DNA of 64,000 bases from an uncultured Ruminiclostridium sp. Lineage in GTDB: Bacteria; Bacillota; Clostridia; Oscillospirales; Ruminococcaceae. The notes below the pieces were generated by a model. It was not told the origin of the DNA. It saw only the letters and a program-made list of their open reading frames with translations, and did not search any database. Of the stretch, positions 1-10,145 are shown in pieces (within the stretch, counting starts at the first letter, position 1; every line of letters begins with the position of its first letter). The position numbers were made by a program, and so were the translations under genes. The stretch lies in contig CANRGJ010000001.1 in NCBI GenBank assembly GCA_947630175.1, positions 124,001 to 188,000 on the forward strand, in the 5' to 3' direction.

Positions 1-93
1 CAGGCAGATTATCTATGACCACGCCTATTGCAGGACCGTGAGATTCGCCGAAAACAGACAGTGAGATTTTCCCCAGCTCAATCGTTGATGACA
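1..93 (-). CDS. aroC: Chorismate synthase, N-terminal part (runs off window start)
   Basis: Reverse strand reads MSSTIELGKISLSVFGESHGPAIGVVIDNLP; FGESHGPAIG is the chorismate synthase N-terminal motif; next to aroA. Confidence 0.9.
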
Positions 94-1292
94 TCTGTTT
101 TACCTCCCAATGACTTAAAATCTTCAAAGAATTTCGGATAGGACTTGCTTACGCATTCTGCTCCGTTTATTATAACAGGTTCTGTCGCTCTGGTGGAAGC
201 GATTGTCAAAGACATAGCTATTCTATGATCAACATAAGCGTCGCATATTCCGCCGTGCAAAGAGTCCACTCCTTCAATAGTAAGGCTGTCGGAATTTTCA
301 GTTATTTTTGCTCCCAATTTGTTTAATTCCTGAGCAGTAACTGCTAGTCTGTCACATTCTTTCAGCCGTAGCCTGCCACAGTTGGTGATATGGGAAACGC
401 CTTTTGAAAATGTGGCAAGCACGGCGAGTATGGGAACGATATCGGGAATTTGAGAGGCGTCTACGTCAAAAGCGGTTCCTTTTGACTGCTCCACGATGTC
501 AATAATAGCCTTGTCACCCTGCATACTGTCTTTATTCAGCCCATCTATCTCAATATTTGAGCCGATAGCGTTTGCCACAACGTAAAATGCGGCGTTAGAC
601 ATATCCGCTTCAACAAAGGTGTTGCAGGACTTATACTTCTGTTTTCCTTTAACAAAAAAGCCTTTATCTGTTTTTTCTACAATAACGCCGAAGTCATTCA
701 ACGCCTTTACTGTTATGTCAACATATGATTTTGATTGTAACGGCGTTGTGATTACGATCTCGCTGTCTCCGTCAAGCAAGGGAAGTGCGAACAGCAGTCC
801 ACTGATGAATTGCGAGGAAATATCTCCCGCGATCGTGTATGTACCCGCTTTAAGCTGACCTGAAAATTTGTACGGCATTGTTTTTGTTTCAAAGACTATG
901 CCTTTTTTCGATAATTCGGTAAAATAAGGTGTGATAGGTCTTTCAGGAAGCTTAGCCCTTCCTGAAAAAATGGAATCACAGCCCAACGCTGCGGCAACAG
1001 GAATAAGAAATCTTAATGTTGACCCGCTTTCAAAGCAATCGGCAAATATCTGTCGGTTTGCTTTTTTTCCGATACCTTGAACAACGGTATCATCATTTTC
1101 TTTTGTTATTTTTGCGCCCATAGCGGTCAAAATCCCCGCAGTTGCTGCTGTATCGTCACATTCCAACAGATTTTTTATGACCGAAGTCCCGTCGGCAAGA
1201 GCCGAGCATATCAGCATACGGTGGGAAATATTCTTTGCAGAAGGCGCAAGGACCTTGCCTGAAAGCTTTGAAGGTTCTATTCTGATATTCAT
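78..1292 (-). CDS. aroA: 3-phosphoshikimate 1-carboxyvinyltransferase (EPSP synthase)
   Basis: 404 aa ORF; SAKNISHR, ESGSTLRF, GDISSQF, RLRLKECDR and DHRIAMS motifs. Confidence 0.95.
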   Translation of the reverse strand: MNIRIEPSKLSGKVLAPSAKNISHRMLICSALADGTSVIKNLLECDDTAATAGILTAMGAKITKENDDTVVQGIGKKANRQIFADCFESGSTLRFLIPVAAALGCDSIFSGRAKLPERPITPYFTELSKKGIVFETKTMPYKFSGQLKAGTYTIAGDISSQFISGLLFALPLLDGDSEIVITTPLQSKSYVDITVKALNDFGVIVEKTDKGFFVKGKQKYKSCNTFVEADMSNAAFYVVANAIGSNIEIDGLNKDSMQGDKAIIDIVEQSKGTAFDVDASQIPDIVPILAVLATFSKGVSHITNCGRLRLKECDRLAVTAQELNKLGAKITENSDSLTIEGVDSLHGGICDAYVDHRIAMSLTIASTRATEPVIINGAECVSKSYPKFFEDFKSLGGKTDVIND

Positions 1293-2341
1293 ACATTCTC
1301 CAGAAATTTTCTGTATTCGTCAAGTTTGAGAGTTTTTATTTCACATTCCCCCACGTCAGTGCAAAGAATTATTCTTATAGTATCTGACGTTCTTTTTTTA
1401 TCTTCAATTGAAAGGGAATAAATATCCTGAGCCGAAATATCCAGAGTATACGGCAGGGAATTGATCTCAAGACATTTTTTCAGCTCCTGCGTTGTTCCTG
1501 CCTGAACAAGTCCCTGTTTTTCCGCAGCGTTCGTTATCATATACATTCCGATGGATACGGCTTTTCCGTGAGATATCTGCCCGTAACCCAGATATTTTTC
1601 TATTGCGTGCCCGAAAGTATGACCGAAGTTAAGTATCATTCTTTCTCCCGTATCATGCTCGTCCGCCTCCACAACATCACGTTTTATACTGATACATTCC
1701 GTGATGATGTCCTCAAGAATATTATGTGCGTTTTCGCTGCACAGCTTTTGGAACAATGATTTTGAACGGATCATTCCGTACTTTACCACTTCACCCATTC
1801 CGTCGGCAAATATTTCGTCAGATAATGTAGAAAGCACATCGGTGTCCGCTATTACCATAACAGGCTGCTTGAAAGCTCCTACTAGATTTTTTCCGGCGTC
1901 AATGTTGACGGCTGTTTTTCCGCCTACCGAGCTGTCCACCTGCGCCAGAAGCGTTGTGGGTATCTGAACATAATCTATCCCCCTCAGATACGACGCAGCG
2001 CAAAATCCCGTCAGATCTCCCACAACTCCTCCGCCAAGCACAATGATGAAATCTGAGCGAGTAATATCGTTTTCTGAAAGAAAATTATATATTTTTATAA
2101 GCTGTTCGTGGGACTTTGACGTTTCTCCGTTGGGGACTACAAATTTTGCAACGCTGAAGCCACTTTTTTCAAGAGCGCTTGTCGTTTCCTCACCATACAA
2201 CTTGTCCACAATATCGTCTGTCACCACAGCGCATTTGCGTGATCTGACTACTGTTGAGATCAGCTCTCCGCACTGCTCCAACAATCCTTTTCCCACCAGA
2301 ACATCATATTTTGTACTGGTGTTTACCGTTATTTTTTTCAT
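1289..2341 (-). CDS. aroB: 3-dehydroquinate synthase
   Basis: 350 aa; VLGGGVVGDLTGFCAASYLRG, PTTLLAQVDSSVGGKTAVN, LNFGHTFGHAIE. Confidence 0.95.
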   Translation of the reverse strand: MKKITVNTSTKYDVLVGKGLLEQCGELISTVVRSRKCAVVTDDIVDKLYGEETTSALEKSGFSVAKFVVPNGETSKSHEQLIKIYNFLSENDITRSDFIIVLGGGVVGDLTGFCAASYLRGIDYVQIPTTLLAQVDSSVGGKTAVNIDAGKNLVGAFKQPVMVIADTDVLSTLSDEIFADGMGEVVKYGMIRSKSLFQKLCSENAHNILEDIITECISIKRDVVEADEHDTGERMILNFGHTFGHAIEKYLGYGQISHGKAVSIGMYMITNAAEKQGLVQAGTTQELKKCLEINSLPYTLDISAQDIYSLSIEDKKRTSDTIRIILCTDVGECEIKTLKLDEYRKFLENV

Positions 2342-3360
2342 TCCAGAGTACCGACTTTCTTATCCAGGACTGAAGCTATCTGCCTGCACTTGTCCATACA
2401 GCTTGCAAAATGCTTCGGAGTAAGGGACTGTGCGCCGTCGCAAAGCGCCTTCTGCGGATTGTTGTGTACTTCGATTATAAGTCCGTCAGCCCCTGCCGCA
2501 ACAGCTGCCATTGACATAGGCTCTACAAGCTCGTATTTTCCGGTGGCGTGGCTTGGATCTACGATAACGGGCAGGTGAGTAAGAGTTTTCAAAACAGGAA
2601 CAGCGGAAATATCAAGAGTATTTCTTGTCTGCGTTTCAAACGTTCTTATCCCTCTTTCGCAAAGGATTATATTCGGGTTTCCACCTGCAAATATATATTC
2701 CGCAGACATAAGCAGTTCTTCAATGGTATTGGCAAGCCCGCGCTTGAGCAGTATCGGCTTGCTACATTTACCCAGCTCTTTAAGCATTTCAAAGTTCTGC
2801 ATATTTCTTGCGCCGACCTGTATGATATCCACATCGTCAAACAGATCAAGGTGCGACAATGACATAAGCTCGGTAACGATAGGCAGACCTGTTGCCTTTT
2901 TTGCTTTAAGAAACAGTTTTAGACCCTCGTCACGCAAGCCTTGGAAGGAGTAAGGCGACGTTCTCGGTTTGAACGCTCCTCCTCGGAGAAAGTTTGCGCC
3001 TGCCGCTTTTACCTGCATGCAGGTATCTACTATCTGTTCCTCAGTTTCGATAGAACAAGGACCTGCGATAACAGCTACGTTTCCATCGCCTATAAGTGAG
3101 CCGCTGACGTTTATCACCGTATTTTCAGGGTGGAACTTTCTATTAACTCCCTTATAAGGCTCCTGGACACGTTGAACGGATTCAACTATCTCCTGCGCCT
3201 CGATCGCCTCCATATCTACCTTATGGGTATCCCCGATAAGACCGAGAATGGTGGTGTGCGCGCCTTTTACTTCATTTATTCTGATATTCTGCGCTTCAAG
3301 CCCTCGGCAAAGGGCGTCTACCTCTTCTTTAGGCGCTCCGTTTTTAAGAATAATGATCAT
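2338..3360 (-). CDS. aroF: 3-deoxy-7-phosphoheptulonate synthase
   Basis: AGPCSIETEEQI, RGGAFKPRTSPYSFQG, VDPSHATGK; start placed at MIIILKNGAP (RBS gaaagg upstream) rather than the longer ORF start at 3414. Confidence 0.92.
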   Translation of the reverse strand: MIIILKNGAPKEEVDALCRGLEAQNIRINEVKGAHTTILGLIGDTHKVDMEAIEAQEIVESVQRVQEPYKGVNRKFHPENTVINVSGSLIGDGNVAVIAGPCSIETEEQIVDTCMQVKAAGANFLRGGAFKPRTSPYSFQGLRDEGLKLFLKAKKATGLPIVTELMSLSHLDLFDDVDIIQVGARNMQNFEMLKELGKCSKPILLKRGLANTIEELLMSAEYIFAGGNPNIILCERGIRTFETQTRNTLDISAVPVLKTLTHLPVIVDPSHATGKYELVEPMSMAAVAAGADGLIIEVHNNPQKALCDGAQSLTPKHFASCMDKCRQIASVLDKKVGTLE

Positions 3361-3401
3361 TTTGAAATTCCTTTCTATATTTACTTTAAAATTTAACAAA
3401 T

Positions 3402-3429
3402 AAAAAACCTGCACCGTTGAGATGCAGGT
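3402..3429 (-). terminator. Intrinsic terminator (attenuator) between leader peptide and aroF
   Basis: Minus strand ACCTGCA-TCTCAACGG-TGCAGGT followed by TTTTTATTT. Confidence 0.75.
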
Positions 3430-3463
3430 CCATAAGCTCGTATATTACTCGCCGAAATGTCCT

Positions 3464-3568
3464 TTACACCGCAACCTTATTTTTGGCACAGAAAAAATAC
3501 TTGTAGCTAAAGTAAAAGCCCAAGCTGCTAAACCAAAATATAAAGGAAGCAGTAAAAAGGTTCAACAT
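3464..3568 (-). CDS. Aromatic-residue-rich leader peptide upstream of aroF
   Basis: 34 codons with RBS (ggaga) encoding MLNLFTASFIFWFSSLGFYFSYKYFFCAKNKVAV; many Phe/Tyr plus a Trp; followed by an intrinsic terminator before aroF. Confidence 0.7.
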   Translation of the reverse strand: MLNLFTASFIFWFSSLGFYFSYKYFFCAKNKVAV

Positions 3569-3664
3569 AGTTTTCTCCGACAATAAAAAATATTACTTTT
3601 ACATTTTAACGCAGCAGGAGAAATTTGTCAAGCATTTTTTATAAAAATTAAAGTTATCAATACA

Positions 3665-3693
3665 TTGAATTTTGCTTTTATGTATGATATAAT
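3665..3693 (+). promoter_or_regulatory. Sigma-A-like promoter for dnaD-like gene
   Basis: TTGAAT-17 nt-TATAAT. Confidence 0.6.
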
Positions 3694-3725
3694 AATTACA
3701 TAAAATTTTTGAGGCGGAATGTTTA

Positions 3726-4706
3726 ATGGGCTTTAAAATAAATCTTGGCGTTTGGAACGGCATTTTCTGCGTTCCAAACGATGTTGCGGACAATTGCCTG
3801 AAGCTCGCAGGCGGAAATGACCTGAAGGTTTTACTTTATCTTTTGAGGAATTCCGGCAGAGATGAAGATGTAAGCGATATGGCGGGAAAGCTTTTACTGG
3901 ATAAAGAGCAGATAGAGGAAAGCGTGAATTTTTGGGTGCAGCGGGGGATACTTGAAATTAGCGGTACAGGTGAGCTTATTCCTTCACGAACTATGGCTGA
4001 CGGTGCAAGTATTTCTTCTGAACACAGCCATAGAAGCTCATCGCATATAAGAAGGATAGAGCTTGAAAAAACTCCTGATTTTGCGCCTGCGGAAATAGCC
4101 GCAACGATAAAAGACGAAAAGGAAACGGAATATCTTTTCAAGCACTGTGAGGCGCTTTATGGCAGACCGTTAAAGCACAACGAGCAGAGAACGCTTATGC
4201 TTATTCTTGAAGATGCCTGCTTATCGGTTGAAGTGGCAATGATATTGATAGACTACTGCTTTTCTGTCAACAAAGCAACGCCCGCATATATGAGAACACT
4301 TGCTCTGGATTGGGCAAACTCGGATATAGATACTCTTGAAAAAGCTGAGCTTAAAGCGTCAGAGCTTAAAGCCATGAACGACGCCGTAGGCAGATTTAAG
4401 AAAATGTTTGAGGTTTCGTCAGCTTTTTCCAAGCAACAGCGTGAATACATTGAAAAGTGGGCAATTACATACAAATTTAGCGACGAAATGATAAACGAAG
4501 CTTATCAGCGCACAATGGACGGAACAGGAAAGCTGACTTTTAAATATATGGATAAAATACTGGAAAATTGGCATTCAAAGGGCATTATTTCAATGGAGCA
4601 AATACCGTCAGATAATAAATCTGATAAAAAATCTTCAAGCGACAAAGGGGAAAATTCTTCGCTGGATCTGGAAAAACTCCAACGGCTTGTTACAGATGAA
4701 ATATAG
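3726..4706 (+). CDS. DnaD-domain replication initiation protein
   Basis: 326 aa with DnaD-like C-terminal repeats (INEAYQRTMDGTGKLTFKYMDKILENWHSKGI), followed by a DnaI/DnaC-like ATPase. Confidence 0.75.
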   Translation: MGFKINLGVWNGIFCVPNDVADNCLKLAGGNDLKVLLYLLRNSGRDEDVSDMAGKLLLDKEQIEESVNFWVQRGILEISGTGELIPSRTMADGASISSEHSHRSSSHIRRIELEKTPDFAPAEIAATIKDEKETEYLFKHCEALYGRPLKHNEQRTLMLILEDACLSVEVAMILIDYCFSVNKATPAYMRTLALDWANSDIDTLEKAELKASELKAMNDAVGRFKKMFEVSSAFSKQQREYIEKWAITYKFSDEMINEAYQRTMDGTGKLTFKYMDKILENWHSKGIISMEQIPSDNKSDKKSSSDKGENSSLDLEKLQRLVTDEI

Positions 4707-4720
4707 AAACGGAGAAAGGT

Positions 4721-5701
4721 ATGGGTCACTTAAAAAAGTATTACATAATGGCGGAAAATGAGCTTAACCGCCGCCGCACCTTAAATCACGAAATTCAGCA
4801 ATCACACATAGCAGAGGCGGAAAAAGCTATACCCGAGCTTTCCGCTTTGCGAAAGAAACTGTCGGCAAGCGGTGCCAAGCTATCCTCCATATTGATTTCA
4901 GGAGGAGATATTACAAAGAAATTACAGCAGATAGCTGATGAAAATATTTCCGTAAGCAGGCAAATAAAGGAGCTTTTGGTAAAAAACGGATATTCTCCGG
5001 ATTATCTTGAGCCCGTATACAGTTGCACAAAGTGTAATGACACCGGTATTTATGAAAATGAGAGATGTTCATGTTTTTTAAATGATGTGAAAAAGTTTCA
5101 ATGTGCTGATTTAAATGCTTCTTCCGCTATGAATCTATGTTCTTTTGATACTTTTGAACTGAGCTTTTATTCCGCAAAAGCTGACTCCAATGGTGTTGTA
5201 TCTCACGACAGAATGGAAAAAATATTTAATTATTGTACTGAGTATGCACGGGACTTTCATCTCCCTGTCAGCGGGATACTTATGCTTGGAGGAACGGGTT
5301 TGGGTAAGACTCATTTATCGCTTGCCATAGGCAGGGAAGTGATAAATAACGGTTACAGCGTGATTTACGGTTCTGCGCCTGATCTTTTCAACCAGATTGA
5401 AAAGGAACATTTTTCTTCACATGATGAAGATAATGATACTCTTCAACTTCTGAAAGAATGTGATCTGCTGATAATAGATGATCTTGGTACAGAGTTTGAG
5501 TCAAAATTTAATTATTCTACCCTTTATGATTTGATAAATACCAGAATGAACAAAGGAATACCAATCATCATCAATACAAATTATCTTCTTTCTGAAATTC
5601 AGGAAAGATACAGCGGAAGAATAATTTCAAGACTGGCAACAATGAAAATACTGCCTTTTTGCGGCGAGGACATCAGGCTGATGAAAAAAGCTGAATTTTG
5701 A
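4721..5701 (+). CDS. DnaI/DnaC-like helicase-loader ATPase
   Basis: Walker A GGTGLGKTHLS, Walker B LLIIDDLGTE, Cys cluster CTKCNDTGIYENERCSC. Confidence 0.85.
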   Translation: MGHLKKYYIMAENELNRRRTLNHEIQQSHIAEAEKAIPELSALRKKLSASGAKLSSILISGGDITKKLQQIADENISVSRQIKELLVKNGYSPDYLEPVYSCTKCNDTGIYENERCSCFLNDVKKFQCADLNASSAMNLCSFDTFELSFYSAKADSNGVVSHDRMEKIFNYCTEYARDFHLPVSGILMLGGTGLGKTHLSLAIGREVINNGYSVIYGSAPDLFNQIEKEHFSSHDEDNDTLQLLKECDLLIIDDLGTEFESKFNYSTLYDLINTRMNKGIPIIINTNYLLSEIQERYSGRIISRLATMKILPFCGEDIRLMKKAEF

Positions 5702-5712
5702 TAAACATTGCG

Positions 5713-5741
5713 TTTACATTCAACTGCTTTTGTGATATAAT
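5713..5741 (+). promoter_or_regulatory. Sigma-A-like promoter for manA
   Basis: TTTACA-17 nt-TATAAT. Confidence 0.55.
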
Positions 5742-5773
5742 TTATTTATTCTATAATAAACGAGGAAGTTGCT

Positions 5774-6733
5774 ATGAAACTTTACCCAATGAAGCTTATT
5801 GCACCATGTAAGGATTATATATGGGGTGGAAACCGTTTGCGCAGGGAATTCGGAAAGGTGTCTGACGCAGACAAGATAGCCGAGAGCTGGGAGCTTTCCT
5901 GCCATAAGGACGGCGAAAGCGTTATTGCCAACGGCGAGTTTGCGGGAACAACGTTGTCTGCATACATTGAAAAGGCAGGAAAAGAGGTTCTTGGAATAAA
6001 TTGCGAAAAGTTTGAGTATTTTCCCATTCTTATCAAACTGATAGACGCAAAGGACAACCTTTCCGTACAGGTACACCCCAATAATGAATACGCCCTCAGA
6101 GAAGAGGGAGAATACGGCAAGACCGAAATGTGGTATATCGTGGACTGCGACTCCGACGCTGAATTGCTTTACGGCTTTAAAAACAAAATTTCCAAGGAAG
6201 AATTTGAACAGCGCATAAAGGATAATACTCTTCTTGAAGTTACAAACAGCGTCAAAGTACATAAAGGAGATGTTTTTTTCATTGAATCAGGTACTTTACA
6301 CGCCATAGGAAAAGGGATACTTATTGCAGAAATACAGCAGAATTCAAATACAACATACAGAATTTACGATTACGGAAGAGTCGGTGCAGATGGCAAACCT
6401 CGCCAGCTTCACATAAAAAAAGCAGTGGACGTGACCGAGCTTGCTCCTCCAAGATATTCAGGCAAGCCCGCAGGTGAGGAAGTTAAGAAAAACGGCTTTA
6501 CAGAGCAATTGCTTGCAGAGTGTGATTATTTCAGGGTAAAGAAGATATGTGTTGAAGAAAAATGCGAGCTTGAAGCGAACAGTACCTCGTTCAATTCAGT
6601 GCTTGTCATTGACGGCAGCGGTGAGCTTGACGGTATGGAACTTAAAAAAGGAGAAAGCTGCTTTATACCTTCAGGGTACGGCAAATATACGTTTAACGGT
6701 AAAGCAGAGCTCATACTTACCGACATCGGCTGA
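5774..6733 (+). CDS. manA: Mannose-6-phosphate isomerase, class I
   Basis: KLIDAKDNLSVQVHPNNEYA, GKTEMWYIVD, SGTLHAIGKGILIAEIQQNSNTTYRIYDYGR. Confidence 0.9.
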   Translation: MKLYPMKLIAPCKDYIWGGNRLRREFGKVSDADKIAESWELSCHKDGESVIANGEFAGTTLSAYIEKAGKEVLGINCEKFEYFPILIKLIDAKDNLSVQVHPNNEYALREEGEYGKTEMWYIVDCDSDAELLYGFKNKISKEEFEQRIKDNTLLEVTNSVKVHKGDVFFIESGTLHAIGKGILIAEIQQNSNTTYRIYDYGRVGADGKPRQLHIKKAVDVTELAPPRYSGKPAGEEVKKNGFTEQLLAECDYFRVKKICVEEKCELEANSTSFNSVLVIDGSGELDGMELKKGESCFIPSGYGKYTFNGKAELILTDIG

Positions 6734-6747
6734 GAACGGAGTTTGAA

Positions 6748-7695
6748 ATGCGTTATTCACTGGGTATAGACATAGGCGGGACAAACATTGCCGCAGGGGT
6801 TGTAGACGAAAATTACAGAATAATTTCCGAATACAAGGTCAAAACGCACAGCGACAGGAGCTATGACCTTGTCCTCGACGATATAGTTCTGGCGGGGAAA
6901 ACGGCGGTCGCCAATGCGGGAATGACTATGCAAGATATTGATAGAGCAGGACTGGGCTGTCCCGGCACCTGCAACCTTAATACAGGCATAGTAGAATACG
7001 CCAATAATCTAGGCTGGCATAACGTCCCCTTGGTAAGCTATATCAATAAAGCGTTTGGAATACCTGTTTTCTTTGAAAATGACGCAAACGCCGCAGCCTT
7101 GGGCGAATATGCCGCAGGCGCTGCAAAAGACGCAAAAAGCGCAATCGTTATTACGATAGGCACAGGACTTGGCGCAGGGATAATCATAGACGGCAAACTG
7201 TTCAGCGGTTCAAATTACGCAGGAGCTGAAATCGGTCACACTGTTATAAATGTTGACGGAGAACAATGCACCTGCGGACGAAAGGGCTGTTTTGAAGCAT
7301 ACTGTTCTGTTCCTGCTCTTATACGGTCGACAAAACAGGCAATTGAAAAATATCCTGATACTATGATGAAAGAAATATCCGAGAAGGCAGGCAAGGTAAG
7401 CGGACGAACAGCCTTTGCCGCCGCAAAGCAAGGAGATAAGGCGGGGAAAGAAGTGGTTGACACCTTTATAAAAAATCTTTCCTGCGGAATAATAAACACG
7501 ATAAACGTATTTCAGCCCGATGTCTTTTGTATCGGCGGAGGAGTGAGCAACGAGGGCGATTATCTTCTTAATCCGCTGAAAGAAAAAATCAACAGCGAAG
7601 TCTATTCCAAAAACAGCATTCATAACACTAAGATAGTTTTATGCCAGTTGGGAAATAAATCAGGAATTATAGGCGCATCACTGCTTGGTTCATAA
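6748..7695 (+). CDS. ROK-family glucokinase
   Basis: LGIDIGGTNIAAGVVD, FFENDANAAALGE, ROK Cys motif CTCGRKGCFEAYCS. Confidence 0.88.
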   Translation: MRYSLGIDIGGTNIAAGVVDENYRIISEYKVKTHSDRSYDLVLDDIVLAGKTAVANAGMTMQDIDRAGLGCPGTCNLNTGIVEYANNLGWHNVPLVSYINKAFGIPVFFENDANAAALGEYAAGAAKDAKSAIVITIGTGLGAGIIIDGKLFSGSNYAGAEIGHTVINVDGEQCTCGRKGCFEAYCSVPALIRSTKQAIEKYPDTMMKEISEKAGKVSGRTAFAAAKQGDKAGKEVVDTFIKNLSCGIINTINVFQPDVFCIGGGVSNEGDYLLNPLKEKINSEVYSKNSIHNTKIVLCQLGNKSGIIGASLLGS

Positions 7696-7739
7696 AAGAT
7701 AAAAGATATATAATTACATAAATGAAAGGAATGTTGAAT

Positions 7740-9395
7740 ATGAGAAGCGATCTTATTAAAAAAGGTGTTGACAGAACTCCTCATAAGGCTTTGTTAAAGG
7801 CATTGGGAGTTACTGACAGTGAAATGGACAGACCTTTTATTGCGGTAGTATGCGCCGCAAGCGATTATGTCCCCGGGCACAGTCATCTGCACGAGATATC
7901 GCAATGTGTAAAAGACGGTATCAGAAATGCGGGGGGCGTGCCTTTTGAGTTTTTTACAATAGGCGTATGTGACGGACTTGCTATGAATCATAAGGGAATG
8001 AGATATTCCCTTGCTTCAAGAGAACTTATAGCAGACAGCATTGAAGTTATGCTTACAGCTCATCCTCTTGACGGCGTGGTATTTATACCAAATTGTGACA
8101 AGATCGTTCCCGGAATGATAATGGCAGCCGCACGAATGGATCTTCCTTCAATATTTGTAAGCGGCGGTCCTATGAAAGCAGGCTGCGTTCAGGGAAAGAG
8201 AGTTGGATACAGCGAGATATATGAGGCGATAGGTCAGTATTCCAACGGTGAAATAGACGATTCTGTACTTAAAGAATATGAAAACAATGCTTGCCCCACT
8301 TGCGGTAGCTGTTCGGGAATGTACACGGCAAACTCGATGAATTGCCTTACCGAAGCTATCGGACTTGCCTTGCCCTTTAACGGAACGGAACCCGCTGTAA
8401 ATTCTGCAAGAAGAAGAATTGCAAAGGAGGCAGGCGAACGTGTAGTTGAACTGTTCAGACAGTCAATAACCGCAAAGGATATACTTACAAAGAAAAATAT
8501 GCTCAACGCCCTTGCTACCGATATGGCGATAGGCGCATCGTCAAATACCGTGCTTCATTTGCTTGCAATAGCGCATGAGGCGGGAATAGACATTTCCCTT
8601 GCCGACATAGACGCTATGAGCAGAAAAATACCTCAGCTTGCAAAGCTGAACCCTGCAAGCGATATATTTATTGAAGACCTTAACGCTGTGGGCGGAATAC
8701 AGACTGTATTGAAAGAGCTTGCAAAGACAGGGGAAATATTTACGGACGTTCTGACAGTAACAGGCACTCAACAGCAGCGAATAGACAATGCCAGAGACGC
8801 TGACGGAGTTGTTGTTCACAAGGCGGATAACCCTATAAGAAAAGACGGTGGCATAGCCATACTGACAGGCAATCTTGCAGAAAACGGCTCAGTTGTAAAG
8901 CAGGGTGCGGTAAAGCCCGAAATGATGACCACCACCTGCACCGCTAAGGTTTTTGACGGGGAACAGCTTGCAGTAGACGCTATTCTCGGAGGAGAAATCC
9001 AGCCCGGTGATGTAGTTGTTATCAGATATGAAGGACCTAAAGGCGGTCCCGGTATGCCTGAAATGCTTGCTCCAACTGCGGCGATCGTTGGAAAAGGTCT
9101 TGACGGCTCAGTTGCTCTTATCACAGACGGCAGATTCAGCGGCGCCAGCAGAGGGGCGGCGGTAGGCCATGTTTCTCCTGAGGCGGCGGACGGAGGACTT
9201 ATTGCCTTTGTTGAAAACGGCGACAAGATACTTATAGATATTCCAAACAGAAAAATACAGTTGCTTGTGGATGATGCAGAAATAGCAAAGCGCAGAGAAA
9301 AGGGAATAAAAGCGCCGAGAGAGCTTAGCGGTTATATCAAGCGTTATGCCGGAATGGTTACAGGCTCAGATAAAGGTGCAGTATATAAGGACTGA
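7740..9395 (+). CDS. ilvD: Dihydroxy-acid dehydratase
   Basis: [51 protein letters not shown]; start chosen at MRSDLIKKG. Confidence 0.93.
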   Translation: MRSDLIKKGVDRTPHKALLKALGVTDSEMDRPFIAVVCAASDYVPGHSHLHEISQCVKDGIRNAGGVPFEFFTIGVCDGLAMNHKGMRYSLASRELIADSIEVMLTAHPLDGVVFIPNCDKIVPGMIMAAARMDLPSIFVSGGPMKAGCVQGKRVGYSEIYEAIGQYSNGEIDDSVLKEYENNACPTCGSCSGMYTANSMNCLTEAIGLALPFNGTEPAVNSARRRIAKEAGERVVELFRQSITAKDILTKKNMLNALATDMAIGASSNTVLHLLAIAHEAGIDISLADIDAMSRKIPQLAKLNPASDIFIEDLNAVGGIQTVLKELAKTGEIFTDVLTVTGTQQQRIDNARDADGVVVHKADNPIRKDGGIAILTGNLAENGSVVKQGAVKPEMMTTTCTAKVFDGEQLAVDAILGGEIQPGDVVVIRYEGPKGGPGMPEMLAPTAAIVGKGLDGSVALITDGRFSGASRGAAVGHVSPEAADGGLIAFVENGDKILIDIPNRKIQLLVDDAEIAKRREKGIKAPRELSGYIKRYAGMVTGSDKGAVYKD

Positions 9396-9422
9396 TATTA
9401 TCACACTAAGAGGGCAATACTT

Positions 9423-10145
9423 ATGGCAGATAAAAAAGTGAACCTTCACGAAGGGCACAGACAGCGAATGAAAAACCGCTTTCTGAAGCATGGTGCAGAA
9501 AGCTTTGACGATTATCAGATGCTGGAAATACTTTTATTTTATGCTATTCCCACCAAGGATACAAATGAGCTTGCTCATATTCTTATCAATACCTTCGGTT
9601 CTATTGACAAGGTCCTTCAGGCAGATTATGAAGAACTTATGGAGGTCAAGGGAATCGGAGAAAATGTAGCAAGCCTGCTGAAATTTATTCCGTTGATAGC
9701 AAAAAGGTATATAAATTCAACTTTTACTTCCAATGGCGTAATACTTCTGAATAACGCCGCAAAAATGAAAGAATACTGTATCAGCCTTTTTGTAGGAGAA
9801 GAGAAAAAAGAGTCGGTCTATGCGCTGGCGCTTAACAGTGACCTGACGCTGATATCTCAGATGAAGCTGAATACAGGCATTGTAAGTAAAGTTCTTATAC
9901 CGCTGAGAACTCTGGCGGAGTTTCTGTTCAAATGCAACTGTAGCAGGGTCGTTTTGACGCACAATCACCCAAATGGAACAGTATCGGCGTCAAGGTCAGA
10001 TATTGATGCGACAATAAATGTGGCTGATTTCTTGAGTTCAATTGATGTAGAGCTTGTTGACCATATTATAGTCAGCAGAGGCCGTTCTAACAGTATGCGA
10101 GAAAATAATATTGCAAGCGAAGCGTGGGAAATGATGAATGGATAA
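9423..10145 (+). CDS. radC: RadC-family JAB/MPN domain protein
   Basis: Helix-hairpin-helix-like N-terminus plus [20 protein letters not shown]. Confidence 0.88.
   Translation: MADKKVNLHEGHRQRMKNRFLKHGAESFDDYQMLEILLFYAIPTKDTNELAHILINTFGSIDKVLQADYEELMEVKGIGENVASLLKFIPLIAKRYINSTFTSNGVILLNNAAKMKEYCISLFVGEEKKESVYALALNSDLTLISQMKLNTGIVSKVLIPLRTLAEFLFKCNCSRVVLTHNHPNGTVSASRSDIDATINVADFLSSIDVELVDHIIVSRGRSNSMRENNIASEAWEMMNG

Noticed and set aside
619-858. Many antisense ORFs of 60-190 aa opposite clear genes (for example 619-858, 5720-6262, 10600-11160, 56564-57202)
   Set aside because: They overlap strongly supported genes on the other strand, lack RBS or recognisable motifs, and look like frame shadows.
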